Shown here: piece by piece, positions 44,757 through 53,893 of the stretch
Layout of the letters: the number at the start of each line of letters is the position of its first letter
Position numbering within the stretch: position 1 is the first letter of the stretch
Assembly: GCA_009691845.1 (NCBI GenBank)
Contig: SIAJ01000004.1
Coordinates: forward strand, 62,001 to 126,000
Direction of reading: 5' to 3'
DNA from: Gemmataceae bacterium
GTDB taxonomy: Bacteria; Planctomycetota; Planctomycetia; Gemmatales; Gemmataceae
DNA length: 64,000 nt
Program-made: the position numbers and the translations under genes
The notes under the pieces: generated by a model
The model's database searches: none
The model's input: only the letters and a program-made list of their open reading frames with translations
Told to the model about the DNA's origin: nothing

Positions 44757-46190
44757 TTAATCCGGATTGGTTGCCAGTTCGCCAACGAGTAGTTTGTCCT
44801 TCAGGCTCCAGCAACGCACTTTACCAGTGAAGTCGCCGACGAATACGCGCTCGCCGTCGTGGGAGAAGGTTGCACGCGAAGGGAGGTCGGTAAACCCTTC
44901 GAGCTTGCTGATTTGGTTGCCATCCGACCCCCAGATGCGGGCGGTGTTGTCACGACCGGACGTGACGAGTTGCCCCTTGCGGGAGTACTGAACGGTCAGC
45001 ACTCCAGGCATCTTGGCCCGAGCCGCTGCTCGAACGTCGGCCTGGGCGTTGAATGTACGGGTAGGGAAACCATCCTCCGCGAACCAGAGAATCACACGGC
45101 CATCTTCGCTTGAAGAGGCCAGCATCTGCGAATCGCCACGCCAACTGAGGCCCGTGATCGAGTCTTTGTGATCGCCGAGCGTGAAGACGATGCCGCCAGT
45201 GGCCGCTTCCCACACGAAGGCCCCGCCATTGCGGTCGCCGGTGGCCAACATGGTTCCGTCCGGACTGAATTCCATCGACGTCACCCAGTCGGTGTGTTTC
45301 TTGATCCGGTGCTTCAGTTCGCCGGTCGCCGTGTCGAAGACCTTGATCAATTTGCCCGGGCCGCCCAGGGCCACGAGTTTGTGATCGGGGCTGACGTCGG
45401 CTGCCAGGACGATGTCGGCTTCGTCGCCGATCTCTGTGACTCGCTTGCCGGTGGTCACGTCCCAGATCACCACTTTGCCCGAAGCGGCTCCTCGACCGCC
45501 GGCGGCCATCAGCCATTTACCGTTGCGGCTGAATTTCAACACGTACGGGATGCGTTCGGGGAATGCCAGAGTGCCCAGTGGTTTAAGCGTGTCGGTGTTG
45601 TACAGCAGCACGCGCTCGTGCCCGGCGACCGCAAGCAGCGGCGACCACGGACTCGTGGCCATCGCCGTCACCGGGTGCGCCCGTTCGGTCTTTGGCAGGG
45701 AGATCTCGGGCAGCTTGCCAGGCATCGGCGGCGGGCCCTCTGGCTTGCTGGTCGAAACGGCGACCGGGTCAAAATCGACCTTACGAGTCGCGGCCTTTGC
45801 GGCACCGACGGCTGTCTCGGGCGCGCCGCCTTCGATCCAAGTTTTCAGCACGAGCAGTTCGGCCTCGGCAAGTTTTGGGCCCTTGGGCGGCATTTTCGGT
45901 TCGACCTGGTGAGTCGTCACCTTGTAGAGCAAGCTCTGGTCGGGGCTGCCTGGCTTCACCGCTTCACCGCTCGATCCGCCGGCCATCAAAGATTGGTACG
46001 TGGCAACGTTCAGGTCCGAAGACGACTTGTCCGCGTTATGGCAATTCAGGCAGTGCTTGCGCAGGATCGGCAGAACGTGATCCTTGTACGTCAGTGCCGG
46101 CTTGGCGGGATCGGCTTTTGGAACCTGGGCGTGGGCCAAACCAGAGGTGAGTAGGAGGAACGGAAGCAAACGGATCACGCGCGTAATCAT
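44757..46190 (-). CDS. Cytochrome-type (PSCyt1) and WD40-repeat exported protein
   Basis: The product has 477 residues. A signal peptide (MITRVIRLLPFLLLTSGLAH) precedes a planctomycete cytochrome domain: YKDHVLPILRKHCLNCHNAD, with CLNCH as heme motif and PKMPPKGPKL as the likely distal Met segment. From about residue 170 a WD40 propeller follows, with repeats such as WVTSMEFSPDGTMLATGDRN, SITGLSWRGDSQMLASSSED and LTVQYSRKGQLVTSGRDNTA. It is the last gene of the DUF1501 operon. A role in electron transfer coupled to polymer degradation is often proposed for this domain set but is unproven. Confidence 0.9.
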   Translation of the reverse strand: MITRVIRLLPFLLLTSGLAHAQVPKADPAKPALTYKDHVLPILRKHCLNCHNADKSSSDLNVATYQSLMAGGSSGEAVKPGSPDQSLLYKVTTHQVEPKMPPKGPKLAEAELLVLKTWIEGGAPETAVGAAKAATRKVDFDPVAVSTSKPEGPPPMPGKLPEISLPKTERAHPVTAMATSPWSPLLAVAGHERVLLYNTDTLKPLGTLAFPERIPYVLKFSRNGKWLMAAGGRGAASGKVVIWDVTTGKRVTEIGDEADIVLAADVSPDHKLVALGGPGKLIKVFDTATGELKHRIKKHTDWVTSMEFSPDGTMLATGDRNGGAFVWEAATGGIVFTLGDHKDSITGLSWRGDSQMLASSSEDGRVILWFAEDGFPTRTFNAQADVRAAARAKMPGVLTVQYSRKGQLVTSGRDNTARIWGSDGNQISKLEGFTDLPSRATFSHDGERVFVGDFTGKVRCWSLKDKLLVGELATNPD

Positions 46191-46213
46191 GAAGTCAGTT
46201 CCAGGTATGACCA

Positions 46214-46246
46214 AAGTAGTCGGCACACTCCGTGCGCCGACTACTT
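46214..46246. repeat. Palindromic repeat between operon genes
   Basis: AAGTAGTCGGC and GCCGACTACTT flank an 11-base loop. It belongs to the GTAGTCGGCACACTCC family. It lies between the DUF1549/DUF1553 and cytochrome-WD40 genes. Confidence 0.8.
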
Positions 46247-46251
46247 CTCTG

Positions 46252-48888
46252 TTAGTGGTTGAACGTAAACTCGGTCGAATTAAACAGGCCCCAAAGGATG
46301 TCGCCGTAAATGGTCAGGGTCGCGTTGGCTTCAAACCGTTGTCGGGTGGCGACGAGCGTTAGTTCGATGGCCTTGATCTGCTTGTCCAAAGTGGCCGCCT
46401 CCTTGCTGTCTTTCGGCAGCTTCGCAAAATCGCTCTTGAGATTCTTGACTCTGTCCTCGGTGCGAGTGAACACCGGATCGAGCCCTTGCTGCAGCTTGGC
46501 CAATTCTTTGATTCGGTCCCCGTCCGTCGTTTCACGGCGGATGATTTCGACGAGTTTCTTCGTCTCGGCTTCCGTGGCTTTGCGGCAAAGCGTTCGGACG
46601 TAAAGCTCTTCAATCACTTGTTCGGGCGATTTCTTTTCCGCGAGCAGCCCGGCAATCAACTTGCCCTGAGCGATCTTCTGCGTGATCGTATCGCCGTTTA
46701 CCAAGTGCAAGGCCTGAGAAAGGTTTGCTTCGCGATTCACTTCGCAAGAGCAAGCGGTCTCACGCGGGGCTCGTCCGAACGTGCTCAAGAAGTAAGTGGA
46801 CACTTCGCCTGAATGAATCTGCACGGCACGAGTGCCAGGAGGCGACTGGGGGAAGCGATCCTCGGTGCCGGTTACGCGCGTGATCGTGTCGAGCAACACC
46901 TCGGCCCGCAGTCGGCGTACGTAGCCGTGCGAAAAATATGCTTCGTCCAGTTCGTTGGTCGGGTTCGGCGTCGCCGAAAGCTGATAAGTCCGCGAGTTGC
47001 AAATGTCGCGAACGAGTTTCTTCTTGTCGAAGCCATACTCGACCAGTTTTTTACCCAACTCCTCCAGCAGTTCCTTGTTGCTCGGAGGATTGCTGATGCG
47101 CACGTCGTCGACTGGCTCGACGATGCCACGGCCGAAGAAGTGCGACCAGATAATGTTGGCCATCGTCTGTGCAAAGGCCGAGTTCTCCGTCGAGGTCAAC
47201 CAGGTTGCCAACGCTTTGCGTGGGTCCTTGCCTTCGACATCAGGGGCATCGCCCCCCAGGAACTTCGGCTTCATCGAACGGCCATCCACCGGATGCGGCA
47301 CCGTGTTCGCGGCATTGTTGTTCGTGACCAGAACCTCACGCCCTTCGACGCCTCGCTTCAAATTGAGACCGGCGAAGAAGGCGGAGAAGCCGTAATAATC
47401 GTCCAGAGTCCAGCGATCGAACGGATGGTTGTGGCACTGGGAACACTGGATGCGAGTTCCCAAGAATACCTGCGCAATGTCCTCGGCCGTCTTCTGTGGC
47501 GTCAGTCGTTCGGCAGCGGTGTAAAGGTTCGATGGCGGGGATTTGAAGTTGCTTCCTGCACCAACCAACAATTCGGCAGCGAACTCGTTGAGCGGGCGAT
47601 TTTGTGTCATCTGTTCCTTGACCCACGCGGCGTAGGTGTACATCGCCTTGGCGTCACGCCCATATTGCGGCACCTGGTTGTACGCTCGAATTCGCAGTAA
47701 TTCGCCCCACTTCATCGTCCACATGTCCACGAATTCGGGCCGCTCGATCAGCGTGTCGATTAACTTGGCCCGTTTCTTCGGATCCTTGTCGGCAAGAAAA
47801 CCGTTGTACTCCTCGCGGCTTGGCGGGAGGCCGACCAGATCCAGGTACACACGGCGAAGAAACGCCTCGTCCGAAGCTAATTCGGAAGGTGCCATGTGCA
47901 ATTTCTTGAGCTTGTCGAAGGCCGGCTTGTCGATCCAGTTGTGCTCCGGCGTGTTTGGCCAGACGAACCTGTCGTCAGTCGGAAGGACAATGACTTCGGA
48001 ACCGACCGTGAATTTTCCGAAACGTGCGAACACAAACGCTCCGCCACGTCCGCCCCCCTTGACCGCACCATCCTTATCGATGGCGGCGATGGCTTCGTTG
48101 TTCGTCATGTAGAGAGCGAGGCGGGTCACGTCGCGAACGGTGTTATCCGAGTATTTCGCGAGCACTACGGTCTTTTGCGATTGTTCCTTGCCGGCAAACA
48201 CGACCTTGGAGGGAAGCAAATCGACGCCAACCGGCACGGGAGTGTTGGCCCCGTCGTCCGGCGCGCCGGCTTTCAGCCAGCGGAGCAGGGTCTTGTAGTC
48301 GTCATGATTCGTGTCGAAGAGCTTGCCGCCGGTATGCGCGACCGTGTTGGTGACTTTCTCGAGCATCAGGCTTTTTTCTGGAACGGCGAGGTCCACTCGG
48401 CGACCGATGATCGCCCGGGTCAAACGGAAGTAATCGCCAGCCGGATCGTAGCCGAACAGCGACAACATGAAGCCGTCCTTGCCGCGAGCCGCCCCGTGGC
48501 AACTGCCGTTGTTGCAGCCGTGCTTCATGAAAATCGGCATGACGTCGAGCCGAAAGCTGACGGGCCGCGACTTGCTGGCTTCCTTGACTAGCACCGGAAC
48601 TTCGGCCGACAGTCCATCATGTTCGACAACGAGTTTGGTACTGCCATCCTGCTTGGGTGAAAGTGCCTGGCTTGCTAGAGTCGCAATCGCAGGGTCGATT
48701 AGCCGGAACTTGGCCGTTGCGGTAACGTCCTTTGTCCCACCGTCGGCATCGACTAGCTGAACGACGAGAGACTGCCGATCATCCTGGCCTTGAAGTTCGA
48801 CCTTGGCCGGGAAGACTTTCAGCGTGGATGCCGCTTGTGCCCCCGCCGGGAGCAGGGCGATGGCGAGGATCAAAAATCGTGTTCGCAT
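46252..48888 (-). CDS. DUF1549 / DUF1553 (PSD1) exported protein with heme-type motifs
   Basis: The product has 878 residues. The start MRTRFLILAIALLPAGAQAA gives a signal peptide; an ATG 27 bp upstream is less suitable. Residues about 30-110 are Ig-like. MPIFMKHGCNNGSCHGAARG is the planctomycete cytochrome region with an unusual C-x4-CH spacing. A second Ig-like segment follows, then DUF1549 (DEAFLRRVYLDLVGLPPSRE) with CSQCHNHPFDRW, and DUF1553 (NIIWSHFFGRGIVEPVDDVR, ACSCEVNREANLSQALHL). It pairs with the DUF1501 gene of the same operon, a hallmark planctomycete combination of unknown biochemical function. Confidence 0.93.
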   Translation of the reverse strand: MRTRFLILAIALLPAGAQAASTLKVFPAKVELQGQDDRQSLVVQLVDADGGTKDVTATAKFRLIDPAIATLASQALSPKQDGSTKLVVEHDGLSAEVPVLVKEASKSRPVSFRLDVMPIFMKHGCNNGSCHGAARGKDGFMLSLFGYDPAGDYFRLTRAIIGRRVDLAVPEKSLMLEKVTNTVAHTGGKLFDTNHDDYKTLLRWLKAGAPDDGANTPVPVGVDLLPSKVVFAGKEQSQKTVVLAKYSDNTVRDVTRLALYMTNNEAIAAIDKDGAVKGGGRGGAFVFARFGKFTVGSEVIVLPTDDRFVWPNTPEHNWIDKPAFDKLKKLHMAPSELASDEAFLRRVYLDLVGLPPSREEYNGFLADKDPKKRAKLIDTLIERPEFVDMWTMKWGELLRIRAYNQVPQYGRDAKAMYTYAAWVKEQMTQNRPLNEFAAELLVGAGSNFKSPPSNLYTAAERLTPQKTAEDIAQVFLGTRIQCSQCHNHPFDRWTLDDYYGFSAFFAGLNLKRGVEGREVLVTNNNAANTVPHPVDGRSMKPKFLGGDAPDVEGKDPRKALATWLTSTENSAFAQTMANIIWSHFFGRGIVEPVDDVRISNPPSNKELLEELGKKLVEYGFDKKKLVRDICNSRTYQLSATPNPTNELDEAYFSHGYVRRLRAEVLLDTITRVTGTEDRFPQSPPGTRAVQIHSGEVSTYFLSTFGRAPRETACSCEVNREANLSQALHLVNGDTITQKIAQGKLIAGLLAEKKSPEQVIEELYVRTLCRKATEAETKKLVEIIRRETTDGDRIKELAKLQQGLDPVFTRTEDRVKNLKSDFAKLPKDSKEAATLDKQIKAIELTLVATRQRFEANATLTIYGDILWGLFNSTEFTFNH

Positions 48889-48954
48889 ATCTAGGTTTAC
48901 CTTCGTTGATTTCATTTTGCTTGTAGGGTGGGTTCCGCAAACCCTTTAGCCACC

Positions 48955-51414
48955 CTACTTCTTCACGCCACGTTCAGCGTCGACTCGCAAGATGCCGGAA
49001 CCCGTCAGTTGCCGCACTGCCTGGCCGTTATCCGTCACCGTGACGTCCAATACCACACCCTGATAGTTGCCGAGCAATGCCTCGGACGTGGCCCGGAGGG
49101 TAAAGCTCACTTCTTTGTCGGCCGAAGAGATCTCGCGCATCGGCTCGACCAATTCCACTCCACGCGGCAGGCGTGCGAGTGTCACCTTGGCTTTGCCGTC
49201 AAATTTCTGCAGGTGATTCAGCTTGCATACCAGTGTTGCCGTCTTGCCGCGTTCGATCGAGGTCCGGGGAATGCGAGCCTCGATGTGCGGTTCTGCGATG
49301 GTCAGCTTGAACGCCTGCGAAGCAACATAAGTCCGACCGTCGCCATCGGTGTACCCTCGACGGGCCGTGCCAGTCATCGCCGTCAGTGTGATCTGGTGGG
49401 CACCGGCCGCCGCGTTGCGGGCTGCTCCAATTAGGTAGGTCCCCTCCGTCTGACCGGCCGGAACTGTAAACGGCGTCGCCGTGCTTACGCCGATCGGCTT
49501 GTATTCCAACTGCACCGTCACAGGCCCCTCGAAATCTTTGGCTCGCAGAACCTTGAACTTCAGCGTCATCTCACCGTTTTGCACCAGGGCAGATTTCGGC
49601 TCTTCCACCTCGACTTTGAACGGTGCCGGATCGGTCACGGCCAATGCCAGCCGGTCGATCGGCGTGTGCATGTAGTAGTCGTTGTTTCCATAAGCGTTCA
49701 TCAAAATGGTCTGGCGATAACCGCTCGTTAGCGTTGTCCCGCCCACGGGGCGAACGATCAGATCAATCAAAGCGGCTTCCGGCTTCGCGTCCGCGGAGGC
49801 TTCGAACACGACAGGCACCCGTGTCATCCCAGAGGTCAACTTCGGGGCACGAATTGTCACGCCCTTGGGCAGGTTCACCCCCACGAGTTCCAGTTCACCC
49901 GCAAACGGCCGATTGGTGGCAAAAATGCCCACTTGAACCGTAAAGCGGTTGCCGGCCGCGACTGAAATGGCCTGCCGAGCTTGCGGCTGGAACTGATTTT
50001 CGGGTTCCGGCGCGATGTAAGTGTAGACGGCATTGTCCAGGAGTTGGGCCTCGACGCGATAGACGTAATCGCTGCCCCCCTCACCACGCTCGTCCTCCAC
50101 GCCGAGAATAAACTCGCCATCGACCGCAGCAGTGAACTCAAGGACAGCGTCGTGACTTTCTCGATTCAAGCCGCCCGCCGGAGCAAGCCCAAGCTGATTC
50201 GGTCGCGAGTCGGCTGCCCGCAGCACAGGTCCGTTCGCCGGACCGCCAATTCGCTTGATCCATAGCACGGGATCAACCGGTGAGCCAAAGGCGTTCGCGA
50301 GAGCGTGAAACTTGAACTGCTCCCCCTTCTTGGCTCGAAAGCGGAAGCAATCGACATCGCCAGGCTTGTCGATGATCCCGTTGAAGGCAACTGGCAGGCT
50401 GGAAGTTGTGGAAGTGGCACCGGCCTCCGGTGTGTCGTTCGGTTCGGTTTCGAGGACGTTGGCAAACGTCGATACACGTAGCCGATTAGGCGACGGGGCC
50501 GACCCATCTGCATCAACAGCAACAAACGCGAAATCCCCAGTAGCTTTGGGCATCCGCGCGGTGTGATCCCAGGCTCCCTTTGGGTCGCCGAGCACGCGGA
50601 GTTTCAGTTCTTCTCCAGCCGGTCCACCGGCCGGATAAATCGCCGTGGGGCGAGTAAAGGTTCCGAGGTGTAGGCGGTAGACTTCGCCGGCTCCGTTGAA
50701 CATGCTGTGCCGAACTTCGACAAAATAGGCCCCGTCACGCGGCACCATGATGGACAACAGCGGGTCTTGAACGAATAGAGCTGAATCGTCGGCGGCGGCC
50801 AACTTCTTGCCGTCGGCGTCGTAGATGGCGAGGTGCAAATCGGGAATGCCACGATCCACGCCCAGGCGTGCGGCTTCAATCTCGGCCGACACGCGCTGGC
50901 CGCGTTTGGCTTCGACTCGATAGAGATCGACATCAGTCGGATCGTTCAGCCGGCCGTGCACCGTCGTGTTGGCCAGCACGTCCATCGCCGTTTCACGCTT
51001 ATCGTTCCGCACCTTGGTTGGCTGTTCGTTCTCTTCAACCGTCGGAAAAGGGCCAACGAAGAAGCGATGGTATTCCGTGAGTCCCTCGCTCGTTCGGAGC
51101 CGCAGCCCATGTGGACCAAGCGGACAATCGGCCGCAAGCTTCAACTTGACTCGAACTCGGATTCCACGCTCGATCGATTGAGATTTTCCGTTCGGTCCGG
51201 TGATGCTCTCAACGACTTCGAACGATTCAGCAGAGATGCCCGACTCGTAGAAGAGCACTTCACGCGGCTGGTCCAGCCCACGTCCCGTGAAATCGACTTC
51301 GATGGTCTTGCCTTGCTGGCCGCCGGGAGGCGTGAGCCTGGCGAGACGCGGAATGCCCGCGTCGACTTGACTCGCGAGCAGCAATAGTCCAACGCTGGCA
51401 ACAATAAATCGCAT
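48955..51414 (-). CDS. Exported PPC-domain / Ig-like protein
   Basis: The product has 819 residues. The start MRFIVASVGLLLLASQVDAG is supported by AGGAG upstream. An N-terminal beta domain (LTPPGGQQGKTIEVDFTGRG) is followed by two pre-peptidase C-terminal-type domains (DPTDVDLYRVEAKRGQRVSA; KPGDVDCFRFRAKKGEQFKF) and several Ig-like domains to the C terminus. It has no catalytic motif. PPC domains usually help secretion or substrate binding. Its place between the DUF1501 and DUF1549/DUF1553 genes suggests a partner in the same periplasmic or surface complex. Confidence 0.88.
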   Translation of the reverse strand: MRFIVASVGLLLLASQVDAGIPRLARLTPPGGQQGKTIEVDFTGRGLDQPREVLFYESGISAESFEVVESITGPNGKSQSIERGIRVRVKLKLAADCPLGPHGLRLRTSEGLTEYHRFFVGPFPTVEENEQPTKVRNDKRETAMDVLANTTVHGRLNDPTDVDLYRVEAKRGQRVSAEIEAARLGVDRGIPDLHLAIYDADGKKLAAADDSALFVQDPLLSIMVPRDGAYFVEVRHSMFNGAGEVYRLHLGTFTRPTAIYPAGGPAGEELKLRVLGDPKGAWDHTARMPKATGDFAFVAVDADGSAPSPNRLRVSTFANVLETEPNDTPEAGATSTTSSLPVAFNGIIDKPGDVDCFRFRAKKGEQFKFHALANAFGSPVDPVLWIKRIGGPANGPVLRAADSRPNQLGLAPAGGLNRESHDAVLEFTAAVDGEFILGVEDERGEGGSDYVYRVEAQLLDNAVYTYIAPEPENQFQPQARQAISVAAGNRFTVQVGIFATNRPFAGELELVGVNLPKGVTIRAPKLTSGMTRVPVVFEASADAKPEAALIDLIVRPVGGTTLTSGYRQTILMNAYGNNDYYMHTPIDRLALAVTDPAPFKVEVEEPKSALVQNGEMTLKFKVLRAKDFEGPVTVQLEYKPIGVSTATPFTVPAGQTEGTYLIGAARNAAAGAHQITLTAMTGTARRGYTDGDGRTYVASQAFKLTIAEPHIEARIPRTSIERGKTATLVCKLNHLQKFDGKAKVTLARLPRGVELVEPMREISSADKEVSFTLRATSEALLGNYQGVVLDVTVTDNGQAVRQLTGSGILRVDAERGVKK

Positions 51415-51462
51415 TGCAGCTCCTGGCGGAGTCGAAGTGGCACGGGGCGGGAGAAAAGCTAA

Positions 51463-51525
51463 AGTAGTCGGCACACTCCGTGTGCCGACTTTCAACGGTC
51501 CGCACACGGAGTGTGCGGACTACTA
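51463..51525. repeat. Paired palindromes (BIME-like), overlapping the DUF1501 stop
   Basis: Hairpins GTCGGCACA/TGTGCCGAC (51467-51489) and GTCCGCACAC/GTGTGCGGAC (51498-51520) lie within outer arms AGTAGTC/GACTACT. The element supplies the TAG stop of the DUF1501 gene. Confidence 0.85.
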
Positions 51526-52857
51526 TCCGATGAGATCCTTCACAACCGTCCCGCCGTCGATGATCTCGATCGGACGGCCACCGGGAGCCATCAGTTCCTT
51601 GTCGGCGTTGATGCCGAGCTGGTGGTAGACGGTTGTTAGCACGTCCTCGACGCGAACTGGGTTGTCTTCGGGTTCGCTGGCGGTCGAGTTCGACGAGCCG
51701 TAAACGAGCCCCTTCTTGAAGCCACCACCGGCGACGGCCAATGAGAAGACACGCGGGAAGTGATCGCGGCCCGCGGAGGCGTTGATCTTCGGCGTGCGGC
51801 CGAATTCGCTGGTCACGAGCACAATGGTCGAGTCGAGCAACCCGCGATCGCTGAGGTCGCGAACGAGCCCAGCGAGGGCCTCATCCAGACCAGGGGCTTG
51901 GCGACGCATCGCGTTCTCGATGCCGGCATGCATGTCCCAGCCGCCGTAGCTAACGGTGACGAAGCGCACGCCAGCTTCGACCAATCGTCGTGCGAGCAGA
52001 AACCGAGGGCCAGCGTCCGACGTGCCGTACTTCGCTCGGGTCGCGGGCGTTTCCTTTTCAATATCGAACGCCTGGCGAGCGGCCGGCGAACTGATGAGGG
52101 CATAAGCCCGTTGGTAGAACTCGTCCGTGGCCCCGATCGCCTCGGCTTTTCCGGCCTGGTAGCGGAAGTGATCGTCCACCACGCTGCGAATCTCGCGGCG
52201 GGTCGAAAAGCGGCGATCATCCACTCCGGGCGGCAACATCAAGTCGCGAACCTTGTAGCCATTGCGGGCCGGGTCGGCACCGATGCCGAAGGGACCAAAC
52301 TGCGAACCGAGATAGCCGGTGCCGCCGTATTCGTTGGCACTTGGGACAGCAACGTATGGCGGCAGATCTTTGCGTGGGCCAAACTCGTGAGATACGACTG
52401 CACCCAGGGCCGGGTGATCGATGGCCGGGCTCTTCCGGTAACCGGTGAACATCGTGTACGACGCCCGACCGTGGTCCGCATCTTTGCCGGCGATCGAGCG
52501 GATCACCGTCATCTTGTCCATGACCTGGGACATCTGCTTGAAGTTCTCGTTCAGCACGATGCCTGGAATTTTGGTCTTCGCGATGCCGAACGGGCCGCGA
52601 TATTCGAGTGCTGCCTCCGGCTTCGGATCCCATGATTCCTGATGGGCCATACCGCCTGGCAGAACGATCTGGATGACGCTCTTGGCGATACCTTCTTTGC
52701 TCACATAGCTCTTGAGGTCTCCACGAGCCTGCATTTTGAAGAAATCGCCAAGGGTCAGGCCGAGCGAGCCGATCACGCCAACACGAAGGAATTCGCGGCG
52801 ACCAGGCTTTTCGAAATGAGCGGGGTCTTCGTTCCAGGTAACAACGTCAGAGGACAT
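51523..52857 (-). CDS. DUF1501 protein, TAT-exported
   Basis: The product has 444 residues. A twin-arginine-type signal (GRREFLRVGVIGSLGLTLG) is followed by the DUF1501 core: SVIQIVLPGGMAHQESWDPK, TVIRSIAGKDADHGRASYTM, RFVTVSYGGWDMHAG, LVTSEFGRTPKINASAGRDH and VLTTVYHQLGINADKEL. The fold is related to alkaline phosphatase/sulfatase, and the His/Asp residues in these motifs suggest a metal site. It is the first gene of the operon running to 44757. No function is established for the family as far as I know. Confidence 0.93.
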   Translation of the reverse strand: MSSDVVTWNEDPAHFEKPGRREFLRVGVIGSLGLTLGDFFKMQARGDLKSYVSKEGIAKSVIQIVLPGGMAHQESWDPKPEAALEYRGPFGIAKTKIPGIVLNENFKQMSQVMDKMTVIRSIAGKDADHGRASYTMFTGYRKSPAIDHPALGAVVSHEFGPRKDLPPYVAVPSANEYGGTGYLGSQFGPFGIGADPARNGYKVRDLMLPPGVDDRRFSTRREIRSVVDDHFRYQAGKAEAIGATDEFYQRAYALISSPAARQAFDIEKETPATRAKYGTSDAGPRFLLARRLVEAGVRFVTVSYGGWDMHAGIENAMRRQAPGLDEALAGLVRDLSDRGLLDSTIVLVTSEFGRTPKINASAGRDHFPRVFSLAVAGGGFKKGLVYGSSNSTASEPEDNPVRVEDVLTTVYHQLGINADKELMAPGGRPIEIIDGGTVVKDLIG

Positions 52858-53066
52858 GCGAGGAACCTTTCAGGTGGAATGAACTCTTGTTATCGTCGGA
52901 AGGTAGGCCAACAAATTAAACACGGGGACGGCAAGGAGGTCTCGGTTTGCCACCCCTAGAGGAGAGAATAGTATTCTCGTGGGGTCGGACTGGCAAAGCA
53001 ACAGGATTTTTCGAGAAAGATCGGGGTGGTGAGAGCATCTGAAAAGTTGGTGGAACGTTTGTACCC

Positions 53067-53606
53067 CTACGGCTCCCGGTCGCTTGTCCATTCATCATCA
53101 AAATCAGCCTCGGCGCTGGATCTGAATTCCGCAAGTACCTCGCGCGGCGTCGCACCCTCGGCTACTTTCGCGAACGCCTGCTTTACCTGCGATCGCGACA
53201 GCACCAGCATTCCGTAGGCCACGACCGGTAGGCCCGTGAACATGCAGCAGGCGATCAGCAAAACCAAAATCCAGCCTCCTCCTTCATGGAAGGTTGTCAA
53301 AAAACAACCGGGCAGAAACAGCAGGTTCAACAAGAGCACGACCCGAACGAAGCCTCGAGACCGGAGTTGCTTCAGCCTTCGACTTGCGACGAGGTGGAGA
53401 ATTCCGACGCAGATGATCCCGAAGCCCATCGCAATGTAGACAAATTGCATCGCGAAATCTAAGTCCGACCAGACGTAGGGCGGAGTCCGAAGGCTCACTC
53501 TGTAAAAGCCATAAATCGGAAATCCAAAGAGGATCAATCCGAAAAAGATCGCGATCACGCCTTGAAGGATCGTCACGATTCGGACGAATTTGAAATACCA
53601 AAGCAT
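53067..53606 (-). CDS. Small membrane protein, unknown function
   Basis: The product has 179 residues with four predicted membrane helices: IVTILQGVIAIFFGLILFGF, FVYIAMGFGIICVGILHLVA, VVLLLNLLFLPGCFLTTF and ILVLLIACCMFTGLPVVAYG. The C-terminal 45 residues are soluble and acidic (SSAEADFDDEW). The start MLWYFKFVRI follows GTGAGG at good spacing; a GTG twelve bases upstream is the alternative. The family is not recognised. Confidence 0.75.
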   Translation of the reverse strand: MLWYFKFVRIVTILQGVIAIFFGLILFGFPIYGFYRVSLRTPPYVWSDLDFAMQFVYIAMGFGIICVGILHLVASRRLKQLRSRGFVRVVLLLNLLFLPGCFLTTFHEGGGWILVLLIACCMFTGLPVVAYGMLVLSRSQVKQAFAKVAEGATPREVLAEFRSSAEADFDDEWTSDREP

Positions 53607-53642
53607 TGATAGCCTCACGATTCCACGTAATCGGTGGCGATA

Positions 53643-53846
53643 TCAGCGCCGGAATTTCGCTGAAATGCCTCGATGGCGGCGCGATCCGAGAGAATCGCTG
53701 AGCCGTAAGCGATCATTCTCCTTGTGGAGTACCGTGCGGCGAGCGTTGCCACGGTTCAGGACGAGGTAGCAATCGCCGCCCTGCGAGGGTCGACGAGTGC
53801 GTGGTAGCCCGAAATGATCGACGACACCGAATGTCACTTCAAGCAA
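53643..53846 (-). pseudogene. RAYT-like (IS200-type) transposase N-terminal fragment
   Basis: On the minus strand, GGDCYLVLNRGNARRTVLHK matches the N-terminal block of REP-associated tyrosine transposases (Y-H-V-x-NRGNAR-x-x-x-F-x-K). The frame then departs and stops after about 67 residues. The catalytic HUH histidines (MPNHFHLL block) and the nucleophilic Tyr region are missing, so it is a remnant. It is the only trace in the window of an enzyme family known to mobilise REP palindromes, which are abundant here. Confidence 0.65.
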
Positions 53847-53893
53847 AAAAGTAGAGTGTCCCCGGGTCGAAGGATTTTCTCTTCGCTTGCGTG

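Noticed and set aside
53619-53719. Small frame encoding MIAYGSAILSDRAAIEAF
   Set aside because: Plausible-looking but only 33 residues, overlapping the transposase relic, with no ribosome site or known family.
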